Part shown: in pieces, positions 24,200 to 32,016 of the stretch
How positions within the stretch are numbered: position 1 is the first letter of the stretch
How the letters are laid out: the number at the start of each line of letters is the position of its first letter
NCBI GenBank assembly: GCA_947258585.1
Contig: CAMYIZ010000066.1
Coordinates: 1-38,591 of the forward strand
DNA length: 38,591 nt
From: an uncultured Haliea sp.
Lineage (GTDB): Bacteria > Pseudomonadota > Gammaproteobacteria > Pseudomonadales > Halieaceae
Direction of reading: 5' to 3'
Program-made: the position numbers and the translations under genes
The notes under the pieces: generated by a model
Told to the model about the DNA's origin: nothing
Databases searched by the model: none
Seen by the model: the letters and a program-made list of their open reading frames with translations, nothing else

Positions 24200-25090
24200 T
24201 CAGTGCTCTGCCAGCGGGGTATTGACGATTTCCAGGGTGGCAGGATGCTGCAGGCGCCGCTCCGGGGAGATCACGTAAAAGGTGTCGACGAACTCCCGCG
24301 TGCGCCCGATCACGGCTACCCCGTACTGCGACATCACGTAGTCCTCGATAATCGTGGGGGCTGAGAAAATGCCGATTCCGGCCTGGCCGAATGACTTGAG
24401 CAGGGCGCTGTCGTCGAACTCGGCGATGATGTGCGGTGCGAGACCGTGCTTTTCAAACCAGGCCATGAGGAACGACCGCACGCTCGCCTTGCGTCCCGGA
24501 ACCAGGAAGGGTTGCCCGGACAGGCTCTCGGGAAACTGCCTGCTGCAGGTGGCCGCCAGCGCCGGCACGGCAAAAAAAGTAAAGCCGCTGTCCAGTATCC
24601 GGTAGTTCCAGGCCTTGATGTGGCTGCCTGACTTCAGCGGCTGATCGGTAATGATGCAATCCAGCCGGTTTACCGCCAGTTCCGCGAGCAGGGCTTCCTG
24701 GTCGCCTTCCTGGCAGACCAGCCGCATCTGACCCGGGCGCTGCAGGATAGGTTGCAGCAGGCGGTTGGCGAGAATCTTCGGGATGACGTCGGTAATGCCC
24801 ACGCGAAAGACTTCGCTGGCACCGCCGTCTGTCTGCAGCATCTGGCGGATCTCGCCGCCGAGCAGGAATATGGTTTCGGCGTGACCGTAGATCTGCCTGC
24901 CCTTTGCCGACAGCCGCAGCCGGCGACCCTCGCGCAGGAACAGTTTGGTCCCCAGCTGCTCCTCGAAGGCGGCGATCTGCCCGCTGATGGTTTGCGGGGT
25001 CAGGTTCAGGCGCGCGCTGGCGCGGGTAATGCTGCCGTCCGTGGCGACGTGAAAGAAGTAGTAAAGGTGGTTGTAATTGAGTGGGGTCAT
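24200..25090 (-). CDS. LysR family regulator, NhaR-like
   Basis: A 296-residue LysR regulator whose N-terminus (NYNHLYYFFHVATDGSITRA and LTPQTISGQIAAFEEQLG) is strikingly like NhaR, the sodium-responsive activator of the Na+/H+ antiporter gene nhaA in E. coli. The match continues through the body (CIITDQPLKSG, FLVPGRKASVRSFL, AEFDDSALLKSFGQ). The helix-turn-helix is at about 20-39. I chose ATG 25090; an ATG seven codons upstream (25111) is an alternative. It is transcribed away from purE-purK-sbtA-sbtB across a short AT-rich region, the usual layout for a LysR protein and its target operon. No nhaA is present in the window. Confidence 0.88.
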   Translation of the reverse strand: MTPLNYNHLYYFFHVATDGSITRASARLNLTPQTISGQIAAFEEQLGTKLFLREGRRLRLSAKGRQIYGHAETIFLLGGEIRQMLQTDGGASEVFRVGITDVIPKILANRLLQPILQRPGQMRLVCQEGDQEALLAELAVNRLDCIITDQPLKSGSHIKAWNYRILDSGFTFFAVPALAATCSRQFPESLSGQPFLVPGRKASVRSFLMAWFEKHGLAPHIIAEFDDSALLKSFGQAGIGIFSAPTIIEDYVMSQYGVAVIGRTREFVDTFYVISPERRLQHPATLEIVNTPLAEH

Positions 25091-25146
25091 ATAAGATATT
25101 TTCGATTTCAAATATTAAATAATTCGAATATATCATAGCTATTGCT

Positions 25147-25176
25147 TTCTGTAGCACGCACGCCGATCATTATGCT
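25147..25176 (+). promoter_or_regulatory. Candidate promoter of the purEK-sbtAB operon
   Basis: TATGCT at 25171-25176 (-10-like) with TTCTGT at 25147-25152 (weak -35) at 18-base spacing, in an AT-rich segment between the LysR gene and the leader ORF. The weak -35 would suit an activator-dependent promoter. The start would lie about 20 bases before the leader ribosome binding site at 25195. Confidence 0.4.
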
Positions 25177-25204
25177 CCCAATTTGTCCTGACGCGAGGAG
25201 AGCC

Positions 25205-25267
25205 ATGTCCCTGTTCCATTCCCGTATCCCCCCAGTGGTGAGAGCCGTCGCGGGGCGCGAATTGTGA
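25205..25267 (+). CDS. Leader ORF upstream of purE (20 codons)
   Basis: ATG 25205 follows a strong ribosome binding site (gaggag at 25195-25200) and opens a 20-residue frame, [20 protein letters not shown]. Its stop TGA (25265-25267) overlaps the purE GTG start (25264-25266) as GTGA. purE itself has no visible ribosome binding site, so ribosomes finishing the leader probably restart on purE. The peptide is basic and has no run of a single amino acid, so classical attenuation is unlikely. It may be a simple coupling device, or a regulatory leader. Its reality rests on position and the ribosome binding site only. Confidence 0.5.
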   Translation: MSLFHSRIPPVVRAVAGREL

Positions 25268-25764
25268 CGTCCCCGCTGGTGGGGATCACCATGGGCTCCC
25301 GCTCGGACTGGGAAACAATGCAGGGCGCGGCGGATGCCCTCACCGCGCTGCAGATACCGCACGAAGTGGAAGTGGTATCGGCCCATCGCACGCCCGACAA
25401 ATTGTTCGCCTATGCCGAATCCGCGGAACAACGCGGTCTCCGGGTGATTATCGCGGGGGCCGGAGGCGCGGCCCACCTGCCGGGAATGCTGGCAGCCAAG
25501 ACCCTGGTGCCCGTGCTCGGGGTGCCGGTGCAGTCGCGCGCAATGAACGGACTGGATTCACTGCTGTCGATCGTGCAGATGCCGGCCGGGATTCCGGTGG
25601 GGACCCTGGCCATCGGCAGCGCCGGCGCGGTCAACGCCGCGCTGTTGGCTGCGGCTATTCTCTCTGGCACCGATCCGGATTTGCGCGAGCGCCTGCGGCA
25701 GTATCGCACGCAACAGTCGGAACTCGTGCTGGAGCACCCGGACCCGAGGCAGCAGCCGGCATGA
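25264..25764 (+). CDS. purE: N5-carboxyaminoimidazole ribonucleotide mutase
   Basis: Cytosolic class I PurE, 166 residues, which rearranges N5-CAIR to CAIR in purine synthesis. Hallmarks are GSRSDW (11-16), SAHRTP (39-44) with catalytic His41, and [11 protein letters not shown] (65-75). The following [17 protein letters not shown] and PVGTLAIG are standard. The start is GTG 25264, overlapping the leader ORF's stop. Its own stop overlaps the purK ATG by four bases (ATGA). Class I enzymes need PurK to supply N5-CAIR, which fits the pairing here. Confidence 0.97.
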   Translation: MTSPLVGITMGSRSDWETMQGAADALTALQIPHEVEVVSAHRTPDKLFAYAESAEQRGLRVIIAGAGGAAHLPGMLAAKTLVPVLGVPVQSRAMNGLDSLLSIVQMPAGIPVGTLAIGSAGAVNAALLAAAILSGTDPDLRERLRQYRTQQSELVLEHPDPRQQPA

Positions 25765-26867
25765 AGATAGGTATTCTGGGTGGCGGCCAACTGGCGCGGA
25801 TGCTGGCCCTGGCAGGGCACCCGCTGGGTCTGCAGTGCATTTCCCTGGAGCCTGCGGCTGAAGCCTGCGCGGCGCAGGTGGGCAGCGTCATCGCCGGTGA
25901 CTTTACCGACGAGGACCTGCTGGCGGATTTTGCGGCCGGGATCGATGTGGTGACAACCGAGGTGGAGCATGTGCCTCTGGTCGCCCTGGATTATCTGCAG
26001 CAGCATCGCCGGCTGGCACCCGGTCGCAGGTCAATTGCGGTGGCCCAGGACAGGCTGCTGGAAAAGACCCTGTTCCACGACCTGGAGCTGCCCACTGCGC
26101 ATTTCGTTCCGGTGGACTCGCTGGAGGACCTGGTCGCCGCCATGCAGGTGGTCGGCCTGCCTGCGATACTGAAAACACGCCGCATGGGTTACGACGGCAA
26201 GGGTCAGGTTGTCCTGCGGGAGGCCTCTGCCGCGGAGGCCGCCTGGAGTGCGGTCGCTGGTGCTCCCTGCCTGCTGGAAGCGATGGTGCCCTTTGACCGT
26301 GAAGTGTCGGTCATCGCGGTGCGCAGCCAGGAGGGCGAGTGCCGGTTCTGGCCGCTGACGGAAAACCTGCACCACAACGGCATTCTCAGTGTGTCCCGGG
26401 CGCTCCTGGAAGAGCCCCTGCAAGCGCTCGCCGAACAACATTGCCAGCGCCTGCTGGAGGCCCTCGACTATGTGGGGGTGCTGGCGCTCGAACTGTTCCA
26501 GGTCGGCGACAAACTGCTCGCCAATGAGTACGCACCCCGGGTGCACAACAGCGGGCACTGGACCATAGAGGGCGCGGTGACCTCCCAGTTCGAGAACCAC
26601 CTGCGCGCGGTTGCCGGCCTGCCCCTGGGCGCCACCGATGCGCGCTGCGCCGCCGCCATGGTCAATTTTGTCGGTCATGTCCCGGCGGCGAGCGCGGTGC
26701 TTGCGGTTGCCGATGCCCACCTGCATGTCTATGGCAAGCAGCCCAGGCCCGGTCGCAAAGTTGGTCACGCAACGCTGTGCGCGGCGCATCCCGGTTTGTT
26801 GGAGCCGGGCCTGAAAACGCTGGTACATCTCGCCCAGGGCGGGAGAGAGGGAGACGCGATTGCTTGA
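25761..26867 (+). CDS. purK: 5-(carboxyamino)imidazole ribonucleotide synthase
   Basis: ATP-grasp enzyme of 368 residues that makes N5-CAIR from AIR, ATP and bicarbonate. The N-terminal fold opens with [16 protein letters not shown] (4-19). The central ATP-grasp loop is [12 protein letters not shown], and the C-terminal metal-site region reads [20 protein letters not shown], where most homologues have NEIAPRPHNSGH. The bicarbonate requirement is important for the neighbourhood: the next gene, overlapping by eight bases, encodes a bicarbonate transporter. ATG 25761 overlaps the purE stop. Confidence 0.96.
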   Translation: MKIGILGGGQLARMLALAGHPLGLQCISLEPAAEACAAQVGSVIAGDFTDEDLLADFAAGIDVVTTEVEHVPLVALDYLQQHRRLAPGRRSIAVAQDRLLEKTLFHDLELPTAHFVPVDSLEDLVAAMQVVGLPAILKTRRMGYDGKGQVVLREASAAEAAWSAVAGAPCLLEAMVPFDREVSVIAVRSQEGECRFWPLTENLHHNGILSVSRALLEEPLQALAEQHCQRLLEALDYVGVLALELFQVGDKLLANEYAPRVHNSGHWTIEGAVTSQFENHLRAVAGLPLGATDARCAAAMVNFVGHVPAASAVLAVADAHLHVYGKQPRPGRKVGHATLCAAHPGLLEPGLKTLVHLAQGGREGDAIA

Positions 26868-27807
26868 CCCGGTAGTCATGTTTTTCCTGCTCGGCATCGT
26901 CGCCGGCGTGCTGCGGTCCGAGCTGCGCTTGCCTGTTCAGGTCTACGAGCTGTTGAGTATCCTGCTGCTGCTGGCCATTGGCATGAAAGGCGGGATGGAG
27001 CTTGCCCGGCAGCCCTTCCTTACTTTGGTGCCACAGATGCTGGCGGTGATCGCCATGGGGTTTGTCCTGCCCCTGCTGGCCTATCCGGTACTGCTGTACC
27101 TGGGGCGGCTGCCGCGAACGGACGCGGCTTCCATCGCCGCCCACTACGGCTCCGTCAGCGTCGGCACCTTCGCGGTGGTCGTCGCTTACCTGGCGGCGCG
27201 TGAAATCAGCTACGAAGCCTACATGCCGGTATTTGTGGTGCTGCTGGAGATTCCGGCGATCCTGGTGGGAATCGTGCTCGCCAAGGGCCTGGGCAGCGGC
27301 TCGAGCCTGCGCCGCTCTGCGCATGAGGTCCTGCTGGGTAAAAGCATTGTCCTGTTGGTGGGCGGTCTGCTGATCGGCTGGGCCGCGGGGGAGGAGGGCC
27401 TGAAGGGCCTGGCGCCGCTGTTTTTCAGTCCATTCCAGGGGCTGCTGGCGCTGTTTCTGCTTGAAATGGGGCTGGTCACTGCCAGTCAGCTGGGAACCCT
27501 GCGGCGCTACGGCCTGTTCCTCCTTGGCTTCGGCGTGCTGGCACCGGTGGCGGCAGCCCTCTGTGGCCTGACGCTGGCCTGGCTGCTGGGGCTGTCCGTT
27601 GGCGGCGCCGTGGTGCTGGCCACCCTGGCAGCCAGCGCCTCCTACATAGCGGTTCCGGCGGCGATGCGGATATCCCTGCCCGAGGCCAATCCGGCGCTGT
27701 CACTGGCGGCGTCACTGGGCGTTACCTTCCCCTTCAATGTCGTTGTGGGTATCCCGCTGTACCATTGGCTGACGCGTCACGCCTATGCCATTTTCGGAGG
27801 AGGCTGA
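26860..27807 (+). CDS. sbtA: Sodium-dependent bicarbonate transporter, SbtA family
   Basis: An inner-membrane protein of 315 residues from the SbtA family (Pfam Sbt_1, formerly DUF897), whose cyanobacterial members import HCO3- with Na+. The opening [20 protein letters not shown] and LLLAIGMKGGMELA, and AAHYGSVSVGTFAVVV (about 89-104), are characteristic. About ten membrane helices are expected in two inverted halves. It is shorter than Synechocystis SbtA (374), lacking most of the cytoplasmic linker. The start is TTG 26860 inside the purK end, with a GGGAGAGAGGGAG tract upstream. sbtB follows after two bases. Transport of another small anion cannot be excluded, but the SbtB partner and purK context support bicarbonate. 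Confidence 0.87.
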   Translation: MLDPVVMFFLLGIVAGVLRSELRLPVQVYELLSILLLLAIGMKGGMELARQPFLTLVPQMLAVIAMGFVLPLLAYPVLLYLGRLPRTDAASIAAHYGSVSVGTFAVVVAYLAAREISYEAYMPVFVVLLEIPAILVGIVLAKGLGSGSSLRRSAHEVLLGKSIVLLVGGLLIGWAAGEEGLKGLAPLFFSPFQGLLALFLLEMGLVTASQLGTLRRYGLFLLGFGVLAPVAAALCGLTLAWLLGLSVGGAVVLATLAASASYIAVPAAMRISLPEANPALSLAASLGVTFPFNVVVGIPLYHWLTRHAYAIFGGG

Positions 27808-27809
27808 GC

Positions 27810-28112
27810 ATGCACCAGCATCATCGGCGGCTGTTGACCATCATCACCGAGTCCGCCATCGAGTCCCATCTGTTGCGCGATATCGAGCGCTGGGGCGCAC
27901 ACGGCTACACCATAACGGAGGCCCGCGGCAAGGGTGCGCGCGGGGTCCGGGAGGGGAACTGGGAAGCCAATCGCAATATCCGCATTGAAGTGGTGTGCGA
28001 GGACAGTGTCGCAGAGCTGATAGCCGCGGGGCTGCGCCAGCATTACTACGAGAACTACGCCATGATTCTCTACCTCAGCGATGTCGATGTGCTGAGGCCG
28101 GAGAAATTCTAG
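27810..28112 (+). CDS. sbtB: PII-like protein, SbtB-type partner of SbtA
   Basis: A 100-residue ferredoxin-fold protein of the PII superfamily. Visible pieces are the first strand and helix (RLLTIITESAIESHLLRDIE), a T-loop region at about 38-57 (ARGKGARGVREGNWEAN) and the NIRIEVVCED strand. SbtB proteins bind cAMP, AMP, ADP or ATP and bind SbtA to control HCO3- uptake. The usual SbtB C-terminal redox extension with its CGPxGC motif is missing; the protein ends DVLRPEKF and has a single cysteine. GGAGG lies about nine bases before ATG 27810, and the sbtA stop is two bases upstream. I assign SbtB-like function mainly from fold and context. Confidence 0.83.
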   Translation: MHQHHRRLLTIITESAIESHLLRDIERWGAHGYTITEARGKGARGVREGNWEANRNIRIEVVCEDSVAELIAAGLRQHYYENYAMILYLSDVDVLRPEKF

Positions 28113-28132
28113 CCGCCGGACCGGGGAGGCCG

Positions 28133-28450
28133 ATGCGCACCGAAGTCGCCGAAGTCCTGATCGATATCGAAGCCCAGCTGCGTCAGCTGTCGCTGTGGGA
28201 GCGGCTGCCGCCATCGTCCCGGGCACTGGCCTCGGTGGAACCGTTCTGTGTGGATACGCTGAGCCTGCCGCAGTGGCTGCAGTTCGTCTTTTTGCCAACC
28301 CTTTACCGGATGCTGGAGGAGGGAGCTCCCCTGCCGGAGCGCTGTGCGATCACGCCGATGGCGGAGGAGTTTTTTCGCGGCTCCCAGCTGGCGACGGCGG
28401 ACCTGCTGGCCTCGCTGCGGCGCATGGACCGCCTGTTGAGCGGCGAGTAG
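28133..28450 (+). CDS. YqcC family protein (DUF446)
   Basis: A 105-residue cytosolic helical protein of the YqcC family, recognised by VEPFCVDTLSLPQWLQFVFLP and MLEEGAPLPERCAITPMAEE. The E. coli member has no settled function and lies next to truC, a tRNA pseudouridine synthase gene; here no truC is next to it. GGGGAGG lies four bases before ATG 28133. The gene is 20 bases after sbtB on the same strand, so it probably belongs to the purEK-sbtAB transcript, though this may be chance proximity. It converges with fadA across a hairpin. Confidence 0.85.
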   Translation: MRTEVAEVLIDIEAQLRQLSLWERLPPSSRALASVEPFCVDTLSLPQWLQFVFLPTLYRMLEEGAPLPERCAITPMAEEFFRGSQLATADLLASLRRMDRLLSGE

Positions 28451-28452
28451 CT

Positions 28453-28475
28453 GCTGCGCCCCGAGCGGGCGCAGC
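28453..28475. terminator. Hairpin between yqcC and fadA
   Basis: A perfect 9-bp stem (gctgcgccc at 28453-28461, gggcgcagc at 28467-28475) with a 5-base loop between the two convergent stop codons. No T-run is present. Confidence 0.55.
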
Positions 28476-28486
28476 GCGCGGCAAAC

Positions 28487-29689
<1,203 letters not shown>

Positions 29690-31837
29690 TCAGTAGTAGG
29701 TTTTGCCATCGGCCAGCATGGCCTGCATGCCGTCGGTGAGTTCATAGGACTTGCCCAGGTGGGCAAATTGCCTGGAGGCTTCTGCAATGAATGCGAGCCC
29801 CACGGTATCCATCCAGCGGAAGATACCGCCGCGGAAAGGGGGGAAGCCGAGCCCGTAGAGCAGGGCGAGGTCGGCCTCTGCGGGGGTGCCAACAATGCCC
29901 TCTTCAAGGCAGCGCGCCATTTCCGTGGCCATCGGCAGCATCATGCGCGCCACGATGTCTTCACGGGAGAACTCGGTGCGCGCCCCTTCCACCGCTGCGA
30001 TCAGGCGGTAGACCTCGTCGCTGGGGGTCTTCTTCGGCTTGCCGCGTTTGTCGGGCACATAATCGTAAAAGCCCTTGCCGTTTTTCTGCCCGAGACGCTC
30101 GTTCTCGAACATCACTTCAGTGGCGGTCTTGAAGTCGAGTTGCATGCGGTCGGGGAAGCCTTCGGCCATCACTGCCGCGGCGTGCACACCGGTATCGATG
30201 CCAACCACATCCATCAGATAGGCGGGCCCCATGGGCCAGCCCCAGCGCTCCATCACCTTGTCCACGGCCTGGAAGTCGGCGCCGTCACGTACCAGTTTGG
30301 AAAAACCGTCGAAATAGGGGAACAGCACCCGGTTGACCAGGAACCCGGGGCAGTCCTTCACCACGACGGCTTTCTTGCCCATCTTGTTGGCGTAGGCAAC
30401 CGTGCGGGCAACCGCCTTGTCCGAGGTCTTTTCGCCGCGGATCACCTCGACCAGGGGCATGGCATGCACCGGGTTGAAGAAGTGCATGCCGCAGAAGTTC
30501 TCCGGCCGTTGCAGGGCCTCCGCCAGGTAGGTGATGGAGATGGTGGAGGTGTTGGAGGCGAGGATGGTGTCCTCGCTGATGTGCTTTTCCGTCTCCGCCA
30601 GCACCGCATGTTTGACCTTGGGATTTTCGACCACGGCCTCGACCACAATGTCGACGCCGTCGAAGCCGGTGTAGGTCAGGGTCGGGTCGATGCTGTTCAG
30701 GACCTCGCCCATCTGTGCAGCGGTCATCTGCCCGCGGTCTACGCGCTTGGCCAGCAGCTTGTTGGCTTCAGTCAGGCCCAGGTCGAGACCGGCCTGGTTG
30801 ATGTCCTTCATCAGGATCGGCACGCCCTTGTAGGCGGACTGGTAGGCGATGCCGCCACCCATGATGCCGGCGCCCAGTACAGCTGCCCGAGCGACTTTCC
30901 GGTCGGCCTTTTTCTCCCAGTCCTTCGCTTTCTTGCCCAGTAGCTGGTCGGACAGGAACACCCCCACCAGCGCGGCGGCTACCGGGGTGATCGCCAGTTC
31001 GGCAAAGCCCTCCGCCTCGACCTTCAGGGCATCCTCCAGACCCATGCCCCGAGCCTTTTCGATGACGTCCACGGCTTTCACGGGCGCGGGGTAATTGCGG
31101 CCGGCCTGTTGCTGGACCATGGATTTCATGGTGAAGAACGCCATCATGGCCTCGGTGTCGTTCAGCGGCAGCGGGCTGCTTTTGTCGTGACGGCGCACGG
31201 CGTAATCGAGCTTGCCGGCGATGGCGTTATTGAGGGTCGCCATGGCGACAGCCCGCAGCTCATCGGGGTCCGCAACGGCATCCACGGCGCCGGCCTTGAG
31301 GGCCTTGTCGGCCCTTTGTTCGGCTGCGGTGGCTATCCAGGTCGCGGCCTCGTCGACCCCCACAATCCGCGGCAGGCGCACGGTACCGCCCCAGCCCGGC
31401 AGGATACCCAGCCTGGTTTCCGGCAGGCCCACTTTGGCGGCGCTGCTCATCACCCGGAAGTCGCAGGCCAGGCAGATCTCGAAACCGCCGCCGAGCGCGA
31501 AGCCGTTTATCGCCACACAGCTGGGGAACGGCAGGTTCTGCAGGCGGTTGAGGTTGGCATTATTGGCCGCGGTGAAGCCCTGTATCTCCTCCGGGCCGGC
31601 ACCGAATATGCCGGTAAACTCGGTGATATCCGCGCCCACGATGAATACAGGCTTGCCGCTGGTGACCAGCAGGCCGCGCAGCCCGTGCTCTGCCTCAAGC
31701 GCATCGAGAGCCGCGGTGAGACTGTTGACGGTGGCCTGGTCGAATTTGTTGACAGACTCGCCCTGCCTGTCGAAATGCAGCTCGGCGATGTCGCCATCGA
31801 GGCGGGTCACGGTGAGCGCGTCACTCTGGTAGATCAT
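29690..31837 (-). CDS. fadB: Fatty-acid oxidation complex alpha subunit
   Basis: A 715-residue bifunctional enzyme: N-terminal enoyl-CoA hydratase/isomerase and C-terminal 3-hydroxyacyl-CoA dehydrogenase. Hydratase glutamates are E120 (GFALGGGFE) and E140 (GLPETRLG), aligning with E. coli E119 and E139. The NAD-binding loop is GAGIMGGGIAY (321-331) and the dehydrogenase histidine is H451 in MHFFNPVH. Length is close to E. coli FadB (729). The start at ATG 31837 is backed by AGGA seven bases upstream; the frame stays open upstream for 270 more codons, but that part is out-of-frame antisense-like sequence of the next gene. It heads the fadBA operon. Confidence 0.97.
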   Translation of the reverse strand: MIYQSDALTVTRLDGDIAELHFDRQGESVNKFDQATVNSLTAALDALEAEHGLRGLLVTSGKPVFIVGADITEFTGIFGAGPEEIQGFTAANNANLNRLQNLPFPSCVAINGFALGGGFEICLACDFRVMSSAAKVGLPETRLGILPGWGGTVRLPRIVGVDEAATWIATAAEQRADKALKAGAVDAVADPDELRAVAMATLNNAIAGKLDYAVRRHDKSSPLPLNDTEAMMAFFTMKSMVQQQAGRNYPAPVKAVDVIEKARGMGLEDALKVEAEGFAELAITPVAAALVGVFLSDQLLGKKAKDWEKKADRKVARAAVLGAGIMGGGIAYQSAYKGVPILMKDINQAGLDLGLTEANKLLAKRVDRGQMTAAQMGEVLNSIDPTLTYTGFDGVDIVVEAVVENPKVKHAVLAETEKHISEDTILASNTSTISITYLAEALQRPENFCGMHFFNPVHAMPLVEVIRGEKTSDKAVARTVAYANKMGKKAVVVKDCPGFLVNRVLFPYFDGFSKLVRDGADFQAVDKVMERWGWPMGPAYLMDVVGIDTGVHAAAVMAEGFPDRMQLDFKTATEVMFENERLGQKNGKGFYDYVPDKRGKPKKTPSDEVYRLIAAVEGARTEFSREDIVARMMLPMATEMARCLEEGIVGTPAEADLALLYGLGFPPFRGGIFRWMDTVGLAFIAEASRQFAHLGKSYELTDGMQAMLADGKTYY

Positions 31838-31912
31838 GTCGCTGTCCTGTGTGGGATGAACGGGGCTGGCCGCGGCCGCTTTGGCGCCGGACCAGAGTCG
31901 AAGCGAGGCGCC

Positions 31913-31941
31913 ATTGTAGCGGTGAAAGCCGCAGGCGTGAA
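31913..31941 (-). promoter_or_regulatory. Candidate promoter of fadBA
   Basis: On the minus strand TTCACG (31941-31936) and TACAAT (31918-31913) stand at the ideal 17-base spacing, matching consensus at four and five of six positions. The implied leader is about 70 bases. No convincing full FadR or PsrA box is seen nearby. Confidence 0.6.
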
Positions 31942-32016
31942 CCACAATGTTAGCACCGATAACACTGAAGTGCCATGGCCGCTTCTCACGCTGCCATGGG
32001 GCGTGCCTGGGCGTGG

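Noticed and set aside
26860-28112. SbtAB as a sign of a carboxysome or carbon-fixing organism
   Set aside because: No RuBisCO, carboxysome shell or carbonic anhydrase gene is seen in the window, and the genes are fused to a purine operon.
31881-31910. FadR operator upstream of fadB
   Set aside because: Only one half-site-like string (gaccaga) is present; the other half does not match the FadR consensus.
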